Assembly: GCA_047967505.1 (NCBI GenBank)
Contig: CM106539.1
Length of the DNA stretch: 64,000 nt
Reading direction: 5' to 3' (one strand)
DNA from: Dipteris shenzhenensis
Lineage: Eukaryota > Polypodiophyta > Polypodiopsida > Gleicheniales
In this document: positions 21,513-31,805 of the stretch, piece after piece
How the letters are laid out: each line of letters begins with the position of its first letter
How positions within the stretch are numbered: position 1 is the first letter of the stretch
Notes under the pieces: model-generated
Databases searched by the model: none
Told to the model about the DNA's origin: nothing
What the model saw: only the letters and a program-made list of their open reading frames with translations
Position numbers and translations under genes: made by a program

Positions 21513-23738
21513 GGTGCAAACAATGTACTCAAAAAGTGTCCTGAAAAAACTCTGTATGAATCAACTGCAAATACACTGAAGATGCCAAGTGAAATCTCTG
21601 TACCGTCGGTGAAGATAGAACTGCAGTAAATAAGATCTGACCTGTGTTACAAGGCTTGTGGCAATGATGCCGGGAATAGCCAAGAGGCTTTATAAGGCTG
21701 AAAAATGATGTGCACGATGCCGTGAGATAGCCAAATAGGCTTTACAATGGTGGCATGTGTGTGTGAAATCAAGTGCTATCTGCCCACTGAATCAATCTGC
21801 AATGCCTCTGAACTCTGAAGTCTACTCATTGAACTGATGAAAGTAAGGTTTCAGGTAATGTAATGATGTGAAATCGGATGTGAGCGTATGGACTGACTCC
21901 GAGTAGGTACTAGTTGGGAATTTCGGGCATGGCTTAGATTGGCAACTTGGGGAATTCAAAGCGTCCCCTCTATGGCGATCTAGTCTACTCTGATCTAGAT
22001 CTAAACCAACCGTCGATCAATGAAAGAGCAGCAAATAATTCCTTTTCCTTTGTTCTTTTTAAGTGCTGGGTCAGATGCGTCGATGTAGAGGCAAATGTGC
22101 GTGAAGGAAGTGGTTTTGTCGGCGAGGCTCAAATGTGAGTGTAACTTGCGCCGAAATGTGCACGTGATGTAACGACCACGTAGAGCACGAAAAATCGAGC
22201 GATTTTCCTTTTTGGAGTACCCTCAAATTCTTCCTGGATCAAGAGATATGACTTGATCTAGGTGGAGGGGCAAAAGGAGTGCAAATGGTGCTCAATGATG
22301 ATGTGTCACTGTGAGTCACATGTAGTGATGATGTGGCACTGTGCTTAGCAAGAGGTGTGCTAGTGAAGCTCTGTGCTGAGGTGGCACAGATGATGTCAGC
22401 AGGGTGACATGGCACTGATGATGTGGCATGATGACGTGGCGTGATGACGTGGCCTGATGATGTGGTAGATGACGTGGCCTGATGACGTGGCCTGATGATG
22501 TGGCAATGCTGACGTGGCAAATGATGTGGCAGTGCTGACGTGGCCTGATGATGTGGTAGTGCTGACGTGGCAGATGACGTGGCACTGTGGATAAGGGTGC
22601 CACGTGGCTGATCCTTGACTACACCTGTGTGTGTGGTGACCCTGGGTGGATAAGGTTGGTGATAAGGCCACGTGTCTCAAGGAGGGAGACCGAAATCTTT
22701 GAAAGATTCTGACAGAATCTATGAAGATTCCGTCTCCTTCGTTGGAGCTCTGTTGAAGAGGATGCCTCCGTTGGAGGATCTCCGTGCGGGCTGCTCTAGT
22801 CGTTGCTTACGCAAGCCTTACAAATGGCACAGATCTCACCCCCTCCGGACTTGTGGGCGTCGCTATTTGCCACGGCTTGGCACTCTTCGTCATCGTCGTG
22901 GAGCTGCGTCGTGGAGCTGCGTGCAGCCAGAGAGCTTAGGCTCTTGTTCGTCGCAGCAGCGGCCATCGCCATAGCTTCCAAGCTCCGCAGCTCGGCTCAA
23001 GAGGCTGAAAAAATTGGACTCGACTGCATGGATGTCGATGGAGAAGATGCATCGCCTCACGCTTGGAAGGCTTTGTGTGCTTGGAGAGGCGTGGCGCGAC
23101 GAGCTTGTTCGAGGCGTGAGGCTTCGGCCGCGGGGCGTGCAAGGCGACGTAGAGTCGTAGAAAGTTGCTCGTTAGGTGCTCGTTGCTATTTGTAGCTGCA
23201 CTGTTTGGAGGCTTGCCTTGCGAAGGAGCCGTGAACGAGGTCGTTGGGTCTGCTGTGCCAGGAGCTCGATTGGAGAAGCAGGAGTCGCTTTGTTGTAGAC
23301 GAGGCGAGGCAGAGGCTAGCCGATGCTGCTAGAGCTATGGAGCCACTGCTGGTTGAGGAAAGCTCGTATGAGCTTGTTGATGGCGGCTGGCAATAGAGCT
23401 AAGAGCTCTTTGGAGCTCGATTTTCTGCCTTCATTCGGTTGGAGCGGCTTGTTGGAGAGTCGAGGGTGGTTGCTTCTTGAGCTTTAGGCAAGACAACTTT
23501 GTGAAGGGTCTCTCTCAATATCTCGCTCAGAAAAACGATTCAAGTCACAAAAAATCTCAGAAAACTCTCTCCCTAAGAAGAAGAGACGAACGGAAATCTC
23601 TCATGCAAGTGTAGACGGAAATTTCTTTCAAATGGACGGTTGAAGATCTCTCACCGGAAGTGACTCTCGTGGAGAACACTCAAGAGAACTCTCTCACTCT
23701 CACAAGAAGGATGGCGCCTCAGCGGAAGGCAGAACCAT
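21513..23738 (-). other. Unusually long copia leader
   Basis: About 2.2 kb lie between primer site and gag ATG, much longer than the usual copia leader. The distal part (23,740-22,690) is GC-rich with many CT-rich and Ser/Leu-coding frames but no recognisable domain. The proximal part holds the TGACGTGGC array. It might include captured host DNA; I see no proof. Confidence 0.6.
22383..22590. repeat. TGACGTGGC motif array in the copia leader
   Basis: Eight exact TGACGTGGC copies start at 22432, 22445, 22470, 22483, 22510, 22536, 22563 and 22575, interspersed with TGATGTGG(C/T) variants. The word combines the TGACG core and the ACGTGGC G/ABRE core bound by plant bZIP factors. The variants differ by C to T at the CpG, as expected from methylcytosine deamination. 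Confidence 0.85.
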
Positions 23739-23750
23739 GCTCTGATACCA
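23739..23750 (-). other. Primer-binding site (initiator tRNA-Met)
   Basis: TGGTATCAGAGC directly follows the 5' LTR on the element strand and is complementary to the 3' end of initiator tRNA-Met, the standard copia primer in plants. Confidence 0.95.
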
Positions 23751-24098
23751 TGACAAAATATGAAGAGGGGAGAGGAGAAGAGTGGAGATGAGGAGAGAGG
23801 GCACAGCTAGAGAGCACACCACAAATGACTAACTGTACACTAGAATTAGTTGAAAAAATAGAATATATACAAACCCTTTTAGGGTTAGGGTTAGGGGATC
23901 TAACCCTTTCCTTTATAGCACTCTATAAGGTTAGTGCTATGCACATATGATCACGTGATGGTGCTATGCACACATGATCACATGATGTTGAGCGTGAACT
24001 CTCAACACCTTCCCTCAAGATCAACATCATGAAGTAGGCCTTCCCTCAAGATGATGATTCTGGGGAATCGAAGAAGGACTGAGCATTACATTCCATCA
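23751..24098 (-). repeat. Copia 5' LTR
   Basis: 348 bp, the same length as the left LTR and reading identically throughout. It is followed on the plus strand by the ACACT target duplication. Confidence 0.97.
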
Positions 24099-24103
24099 AC
24101 ACT
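24099..24103. repeat. Target-site duplication, right (ACACT)
   Basis: Partner of 16,909-16,913. Confidence 0.95.
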
Positions 24104-24579
24104 TGCATCTATTTAGATGCATGTATTGTTCATGATAAACTTAGGGTGGTTTCCTACTCTAAATATTTTCCAGTTAGCCAAGCTACATTATTGTCCAACA
24201 TAACACCTTGCACAACGCATTATTTATGCACTAATAGATTTCCAAGACGTAAGAGATTTGATGTCAAGGTGAAGATGTCTCTTTGTAGCTACCTATGGTT
24301 AAAAGGCATATATTAGCTCATGAAGGTTGAGATAACCAAGAAGCATTATGCAATCAATGATGACGGCTTGCAACGGCCTATAAGTGTCCTTATAACTTGC
24401 AATGTATGTTAGCTATCCACAAGGATTGCACCCAAGGCCTCTTATAGAGAATTAAGGGCTGAAATGACTTGGGCTGCAAGACTAAGGACAATTTAATTAA
24501 TTCACTACCTAGGTCCTTTGTTGAATGCCATTCATGAATAAAGGTGACAATCCCAAAGACTTACTACTTGATTAATAGA

Positions 24580-25063
24580 AGTGATCTCACTTTTTCTTGA
24601 ACTAGGCCATAACTTTTATTATTGTATAAAAATTGATATGCTTGTGTATCATGATGTTGTTTGTAATACCCTCACATTTAAAACCCCTCTATCATGCCTC
24701 CATTGAGGGCCTCTATCACATTTATAAGTTTTGGGAAGTAAGAAATTCAAACATATGTAGGGGACACATGCCCATAGCTTAGATTGGTTTTTTTCTTCAA
24801 GACAGTTTAAGAGATACTCAAGTGATCTCACTTTTTCTTGAACTAGGCCATAACTTTTATTATTGTATAAAAATTGATATGCTTGTGTATCATGATGTTG
24901 TTTGTAATACCCTCACATTTAAAACCCCTCTATCATGCCTCCATTGAGGGCCTCTATCACATTTATAAGTTTTGGGAAGTAAGAAATTCAAACATATGTA
25001 GGGGACACATGCCCATAGCTTAGATTGGTTTTTTTCTTCAAGACAGTTTAAGAGATACTCAAG
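24580..25063. repeat. Perfect 241-bp tandem duplication
   Basis: Unit 1 starts at 24,581 and unit 2 at 24,822; the two read the same base for base (GTGATCTCACTTTTTCTTGA ... GAGATACTCAA). Minus-strand frames of 60-61 residues are duplicated with it and are probably chance. Confidence 0.95.
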
Positions 25064-25357
25064 CTTGGTTAACATGAAATTCGAATTGCATTTGGAATCC
25101 TTGAGAATTTGGCCTTTCTAATTTCTCATGGAGATTAGATACATGATGAACATGAATAGAAAGTGTGCACTTGTGGATTGCAAATGTTAGCGGCTTTGTC
25201 CACATTCCTCTTTTAGTGGGGCTTCGGGATTTTAACAAGGTGAATGATAATAAATCATTCATAAGGCCTGCCTGAGATCCAAAATAGCAAAAAAGAAGAC
25301 GAATTGGATGTGCAGCGCGAAAAAGAAGTTGGAGACTACAGAGATGATGAATTGGAA

Positions 25358-25400
<43 letters not shown>

Positions 25401-28400
25401 TTTAGGGAAAAAAATATCTAGTGGATCTCGGGAGTAATCATAAAAAGACATATAAACTCCAAACAAGACCTAGGCTATAAATAGTTTAAAACTGCCGAAT
25501 GTTGCTTTTCAGAATGCAGCATCAAACCAGCCTGTCTTCCATTGTAGGGGGAAGAACTGTTGCATCGAAGGATTCTATTCGTTTTCCTTAAAGTACGATA
25601 AGACGAAGTCCATGGGCGGTGGTGTCTAAATTAAGAAACGTCATCGCCCGAGTTTTTTAAAAGTCAAATTGAGTGAAGTACACTTAAATCACGAGCATCC
25701 GGAACGTTAACGGATCGTGTATTCATGAAGCAGTCCAAGTACCCTTGCTGACAATAGCCTCGGTGGCTTTCCTTAAGCCATCTTAACAACCACAGCGTAA
25801 GGCCATAAATTTGCTCAAACTACGGCAGAGAAAAGATTTGATACGGGCTGGCAGCTGCGAAGACTTTGAATTAAAAAGATGGCATGTCAAAGTGCCAACA
25901 GTAAGCGGCAGGCCCTTAGATTTAAAGTGCGAAAATAAGCCCTTATAATAATAGTAAGCCGTTATCATAAGAAGTCTTGAGGCAAAAGGGAGAGCGACAT
26001 CTCAAAATACTCCTTGCCTCTAAACAAGAAGGTTACAGAGCTGCATGAAGGAAGACGAGGCTCAAGGTATGAGCCACGATCGCTCGCGTGGAAGGTATGG
26101 ACTTAATATGCATGCACATGTGATGTGAGAAGGGGAATGATGCAACTTGAGGAGACACAATAGATTGGAGGTCGGCCTTGTCTACTACTAGGACACTAGG
26201 AAAGGAGAAAATGTGTGGGTAGCAAGGGGCTACAATATGATGTCGAGAAGAAGACTAAGATGCGAGAGGTTGGGATGTGGTGGGCTCTTTTCGGCTTCAT
26301 TAAAGAGGGCCTCTAAAAGCTCATTTTTACTCATGAAGGTTTTATGAAAGGCATTCATGTTGACAAATAGGAGCCCTTACTCTAGATAGATCATCTTAAA
26401 GAAAACTGAGAGATATGCCACAAGATTTTATTGGCAACAAGCATTATCTTTTTATCAATGGTGATTCACGTAAGAGGAATTGATTTGTATTCTGCAAAGT
26501 AAAGGTTATGTGTTAGAGGATTACTCTTTCACAAGAACTGACTAGGTAACCTTAGTCATTAGTGGGGCTGTATAAGGCCAAAGCCTTGGGTAGAAAGGTT
26601 GTGTTAGAGGATTACTCTTTCACAAGAACTGACTAGGTAACCTTAGTCATTAGTGGCCATATAAGGCCAAAACCTTGGGTAGAAATCACTAGCCAAGTTC
26701 AAGTTTCTCAAATTCATCAAAGGTTCAAAATAAGTTGTGAGGTAGGATCTTGACACATTCACGGATCAAAGGATGATTTGGCATGGTTACAATTGCTCCT
26801 CTACTTGGGATAAGTTTCAAGCTTTGAAATACCGACAAGGACTTTGTTCATGCTTTCATGTTTGCATTTACCATTAACTGATCATTCACACGAATGCCAT
26901 GTTTGGTTTGAAATTGCATGGAATCAAAGAACAAATTATGGGAAAGGAGAGAGATATCGATTGTGGTTAAACAAAAAAGAAACATACCTTGTTACTTTGA
27001 CATGGACGCTTGTGAGGGCACAAATTCGGCACAGGTTCAATTACCGGCATCGGCATTGGAGCAAATAGATTGTATCTCATTGGTGGAGACAATGGTTTTA
27101 TGTAGTCCCACTTCCAGCCTTGAGGTCATGATAGAGACATTCGTACTTTTTCTTAATAAAAATGCATTCACAATACTAGTGGTAGTATTCATTATACCCA
27201 ATAGTAAAAGATCAAATATTGATCAATGATGGGTTTCTCAATATAAATGCGTATATCTATAGGTATAATTATTAAGATCGGTGGTATTATGGCATGTACT
27301 GGGGGTGATTTTGACATGTTTTCTCACCTATTTTTTGCGTATAGAAAGATTGCAAGAGGAATAAGCACTCTTCATTTGGTAATGTTGTAGTCCATAGCTC
27401 CCACACTTAGCATGGTGGGGGTAAGGTTTACCAAAATTTAGTTATGTAATAAGGTGAGAGAGAGTGTGTTTGTTGTGGCTGTGCAAGTGGCCAACTCCTC
27501 CGATATCTAGTGTATTGGGATAAGGGTCCAGTACAACTTCAAGCCAATGAATATGAAGGGGATTACATGAGATATTGAGATTTCCAAGAGACTAAAATTT
27601 TCCAATTTTATGGATTGGAATCCCAATGCAACTTGCCTTCTATTTGTGCGAGGCGCAAATTGTATTCAGAGAGATTGTGTTGATACATGCCAATGTATTT
27701 GGAGAGATTGGGTTGATACATGCCTATTCTTTTTGACTTTTTGTTTGAAAATCTATAAGTATGGAGACAAGAAATAGACATATTCAAAGCCTCAGAAGAG
27801 AATGAGCTTTAAGTGTTTACAAACCAAGGTAATAGCATAGAGACCTCACTCATTGATGCCATGCACAATGTGGTTGATGAGACTACGGTTGGAGCTATTA
27901 GCTTTAATGCAAGTCAAAATGAAGCTCCACAATTACAAGTGGAAACAACATCCTTGCCACATAATGTTTATGGAAGTTTCACTCAAGGTACAGCTAAAGC
28001 CTTATTGTGACTTCTTGAGTAGCACGAAGAAGAGTGAAAAAAGGGGTGAAAAACAAGTCCTTCGGCCTAGAATTGGAGTTTGCAACAATCAATGTGCATG
28101 TCAACTACATTGAATTTTAATGCAAATGTTGTAATGAGGTGAAATGTGGAGATGCACCTCATATAAGGAGTCACTTATTTGGCTCCGCAAAAAAATCTAT
28201 TGAACTTTGCCATGGGCCATGTGCAAGTGTAGCTACTTGACAATTAAGACATAAACTATAGATTAGAAAATGGTTAGATAGGCAAATTATAAGAAATAGT
28301 TTCAACATCGTATGTGCCACCGTTCCAAGAGAAGGTCAAACTCCAACCATACAAGTTCCAATAGAAGGTCAGACTCCAACCATACAAGTTCTCACATGAA

Positions 28401-28480
28401 GCGAGGCTACTAAGGCCCATTTCAATAGTGTTGGTGTAAGCATGCCTCAATTGGCGAATTCCAATACATATAACTTATAA
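25064..28480. other. No gene recognised; simple repeats and a 93-bp tandem copy
   Basis: Includes a (GA)n run at about 25,360-25,396 and a near-perfect tandem copy of GTGTTAGAGGATTACTCTTT... at about 26,510-26,598 and 26,602-26,688. Short plus-strand frames at 26,844-27,229 and 27,813-28,113 have no recognisable domain. Confidence 0.45.
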
Positions 28481-28850
28481 TGAGTGCCTACAATAATGAT
28501 GATACTACATGATATGATGCATGATGAGGCTACATGCAATGTATGCAACATGAGACAGAATGCATGCATGCAACATGATGTTGATTGCATGCATCATTGC
28601 ATGCAACACAATAAAGATTGCATACATGTTTTGTTTTGTTTTGAGAGCCAGATTGCATGCATGCACCATGATACAACATGCATATTGGTCGTAATCCAAG
28701 CATGAAATATGATACACATTGCATACACTTTTGCTTTGAGAGTTGGATTACATGCATGTAATGTAAATACATGCATGCAACATGTATAGCATGAAAAAAA
28801 AACCTTGAACATGCATGCATGCATGCAAAAAAAAAACCACCTCTATCTTT
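28481..28850. repeat. ATGCATGC-rich degenerate repeat
   Basis: Dense GCATGCATG and TGCATACA words with CATGATG spacers; palindromic and able to form cruciforms. Met/Cys/His-rich frames on both strands come from the repeat. Confidence 0.8.
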
Positions 28851-29162
28851 GAGAGAGTCTAGGTACTTGCACCCTAAGAGTGCTCCCATCTAATTCTTAT
28901 GTGTTGTGAGCATAGGGACCAAGGACTACTTTGTCGGCTAGACCCTAGCATTGGGCTTAAAATAGGAGGACTTCCACGATTCAACAAACATTAGAAGACC
29001 AACAAAACAAATTATACCATAAGAACATCAAAATACAAAATATTTTTCGAACTTACCACTACAATGTCGTTGGCTTCTATCCCTTCCTCATTTGCAATGT
29101 TGATGGAACTTGGTGTTATGTGATTTTCCACTTGAATGGTGGAAGCTTTCTCCTATCCTGTC

Positions 29163-29985
29163 TTAGAGGTGGAAGCTTCTCCATGAGGGCAATGCATCAT
29201 ATATGGACATGTCTGCATCCCTCAATGAAACCAATGTCATCAGGAGAAACTCTTCCATTGTTTGGTCTTCGGAACCTAAAACCCCGAGATCTTTGACACA
29301 TGTCAACATTGAACCTAGATAGGACTCTGAGTGCCTCATCCTTTCGTAGTCCAAAAAGAACCTCTATGTCATGAAGGAATACATACTCCTCTCCATCAAT
29401 GATGAGGGGCGACAAGGACCATAAGTCTGCTTCTTTTGAGTTAGCGGTCTCTAATGCAGATTCTTACTCTACTCTTGTTGGGGGCTCTTGAAGTAGGCCT
29501 AATGCTTCAGCTGCTTCCACTCTTTCATGGTCAAGACTCTCGTCCATGTACATGTCAGAGTCTAGTTTGGAGATGAGGATATTAGTAGTTCTAGTAGAGG
29601 GGGTGCTGGACGATAAGGATTCTTCCTCTAAATTTCCTTCTTGGAGAAAAAAGATGAATGTCATCTCCCATGAAAGGAATTTAGTGCCTATATTTCCCAT
29701 GATACCCGCTTCTAGGATGTCATTTACTTCTACTGTCCTAATTTAACCCTTCCTTGTAAGATTATCGCAAACGTGAGCTAAGTGCTTCACAAACTTGGGT
29801 TCGTCTAATGTAATCTATCGAAACCCAAAACCCATCTCTTTGAAGAGTTGTCAAGTGTACTGTAAAATTAGTGAAATTCTCTTGCATATAGTGGATGAGA
29901 TCTGTGAAGTCATCCTTGGCTTGCATATATGTGCCTAGGACATCTAAAGTCCTATCAAACACAAAGAATAGCTCTTCCTTTTATG
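29163..29985 (-). pseudogene. ORF-X, copy B (broken homologue of 7.8-9.4 kb)
   Basis: Pieces in three frames on the minus strand follow the block order of ORF-X copy A: LFFVFDRTLDVLGTYMQAKD and VSIDYIRR near the N-terminus (compare VLEHHKDF and VSIDRLR), then LSWEMTFIFFLQE before an acidic Ser/Glu-rich linker, then DGEEYVFLHDIEVLFGLRKD, matching GGKDYVFLHDIECMFNLRED of copy A. After this the frame shifts and the C-terminal half is missing. A possible start (MDSATAAF...) lies near 30,042, with TATATATAAAGGGG about 110 bp upstream on the same strand. Copy B lies on the same strand as the transposon-type remnant at 31.8-34.3 kb, whereas copy A faces its partner. Frameshifts and stops make it a pseudogene. 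Confidence 0.65.
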
Positions 29986-30870
29986 ACATGCAAATGCAAT
30001 TCATGAGATGAAATCATGGAACGCAGCTGTAGCTGAATCCATTGCAAATAGCAACTGATGGAGTGAGTAAGTTTTGAGGGTGGGGAGTTTCTATGGCTCT
30101 CTAAAAGTGAAAGTGAGAATGTAATGTAAAAATGGCTGTTACCCCTTTATATATATCAAAACCCTACATTTTAAAACAAATAATAAAATCCCTAAGTTTT
30201 TTGAAAAACATTTACCATGAACTCATAGGAAAAAAATATCAAAGGAAATAATTGTCAGTTTAATTATCCATCATCTTTTGAAACAAGAACTAGGATTTGG
30301 CAAAAAATTAAACATTGCACTAGCCAAACACATTGTTAACAATCTTCAATGTTGTAGGAGGAATGAAATTGGCACTATGCATGCACTTCTCCACACATCG
30401 GCTCATCTTTCCACCATTTTACATAAAGTTGAAGGACTCTGACATGCCGTCCTCCATGACCAATAGGTGTTCTCACACGTCCCTTAGAGTCCATTGCGAT
30501 GTGATATTCACATTCTTAACATCTCAAACTCGAACATGGCTCCATGGCCTCTTGTCTACTTTGAACTTCTTGCATTGCTCTTCTTTACGCTGACGACTCC
30601 TCTCGTGGGGATGAATTGACCTTGCACCTTTTTTGAAGTCCTTGTGATGGGGCTCCCTCAGTGTTTGGTTTATCGTGACCCCCCGCAGTTACAGGGGATC
30701 AGGAACTACGTCCATGCAGGACTCTATCATCGGGATAGGGATGATGGTACTCTTTCTTGCGGTTTGTTGAATCCTCTCTGAAAGCTTCTCGATATCGGGG
30801 AGGTTCTCAAAAACATTTTCCTCATTCGGGGAGTCCTCTCACGGGAGCCCTCCTAGGAGTTGGAGGTTAG
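29986..30870. other. Spacer between ORF-X B and minisatellite
   Basis: AT-rich. On the minus strand a TATA-like TATATATAAAGG near 30,150 may belong to ORF-X B. No other feature seen. Confidence 0.35.
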
Positions 30871-31175
30871 TTGATGGGGTTCTAGGGAGGGCTCATGGGA
30901 GCTCTTGGAGGAAACATGCTCTTGGGACTTGGGGGAGGGCTCACAGGGAGGGGAAGGCCCATGTAGAGGAGAAGGCTCATGAGACTTGGGAACGGGCTCA
31001 CAAGACTTGGGGGAGGGCTCACGAGAGTCGAGGGAGGGCTCACCGAACCTAGGGGAAGGATCATGCTCTTGGGAGTTGGGGGAGGGCTCATGAGAGTCGG
31101 GGGATGCTCACGAGAGTTCGAGGAGGGCTCACGAGAGTTGGGGGAGCACTCACAATAGTTAGGCAATGTGCCACC
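30860..31175. repeat. GGGGGAGGGCTCATGAGAGT-type minisatellite
   Basis: About a dozen imperfect units of roughly 20 bp (GGGAGGGCTCACGAGAGT with variants). G-runs of 3-5 at short spacing would allow G-quadruplexes. The proline/serine-rich minus-strand frame is repeat-derived. Confidence 0.85.
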
Positions 31176-31375
31176 AAACCCCGGAGAGGCTCATTTGCAC
31201 AGATGCCATGGAGGCGGTGGAGTTGGAGAAGGAAGGAGGCGGCATCCTGTAGGTCTGGCAGTGTTCTTCACTCGTGCCATCGAATAATGAGAGTTAGGGT
31301 TTTTAAATACTTTTTATATAGGCCCATCATCTTTTTACACCCCTTTTAATTATTTTTAGGGTTTCAACCTTCCCC

Positions 31376-31545
31376 TCATCCCCTGCCCTAACCCCTCCAA
31401 ATCCCCCTTGCTCGTCGCCCTCCCCCCCTACCCCCCCTCCTGTCGTTGCCCCCTCCTGTCGTCCCCCCACCCTTTCCACCACTCCCCCCCCCCATCCCTT
31501 CTCTTCCCCCTCCCTCACCCTGTTCCCACCTTCCCCAACCTCCTT
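31376..31545. repeat. C-rich low-complexity tract
   Basis: Runs of 4-9 C separated by T, G or A; open frames across it are Pro-rich artefacts. Confidence 0.9.
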
Positions 31546-31805
31546 ACCTCACACAGACCCTAGACTCCAAGAGTGAGTACACAAATTGTGGTCAAAATAA
31601 GCAAGATATTGATTTCATAACTGTATACAATTACACCATAGTTTCTATTACTGGTTGGACCCATCTACTCCCTTCTCTCACTCTAGCTTGTGACTCCTTG
31701 TCTCTCTATGGGTGCTTTCCAAGGACTATGCCTTCTATTCTTTGATACAATTTGAACAGATTTTGCAAGTTCTAATGCCTTCCTTTTCAGACTTCAAAGT
31801 CCTAC

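Larger units (their letters stand above)
16914..24098 (-). mobile_element. Complete Ty1/copia retrotransposon, 7185 bp, broken gag-pol
   Basis: Two 348-bp LTRs that I read as identical bound the element and are flanked by ACACT duplications. On the minus strand the order is 5' LTR (24,098-23,751), primer site for initiator tRNA-Met, a leader of about 2.2 kb, one gag-pol frame (21,512-17,249), polypurine tract and 3' LTR (17,261-16,914). Domain order protease, integrase, reverse transcriptase, RNase H is that of copia. The reading frame carries a 13-bp tandem duplication and three premature stops. Identical LTRs mean recent insertion, so this defective copy was probably moved by proteins from another copy. 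A diverged relic of the same family lies at 45.4-46.2 kb. Confidence 0.97.

Noticed and set aside
22796-23195. Captured host gene in the copia leader (frames of 61-130 residues on both strands)
   Set aside because: GC-rich and open in several frames, but no recognisable domain or exon structure; left as leader.
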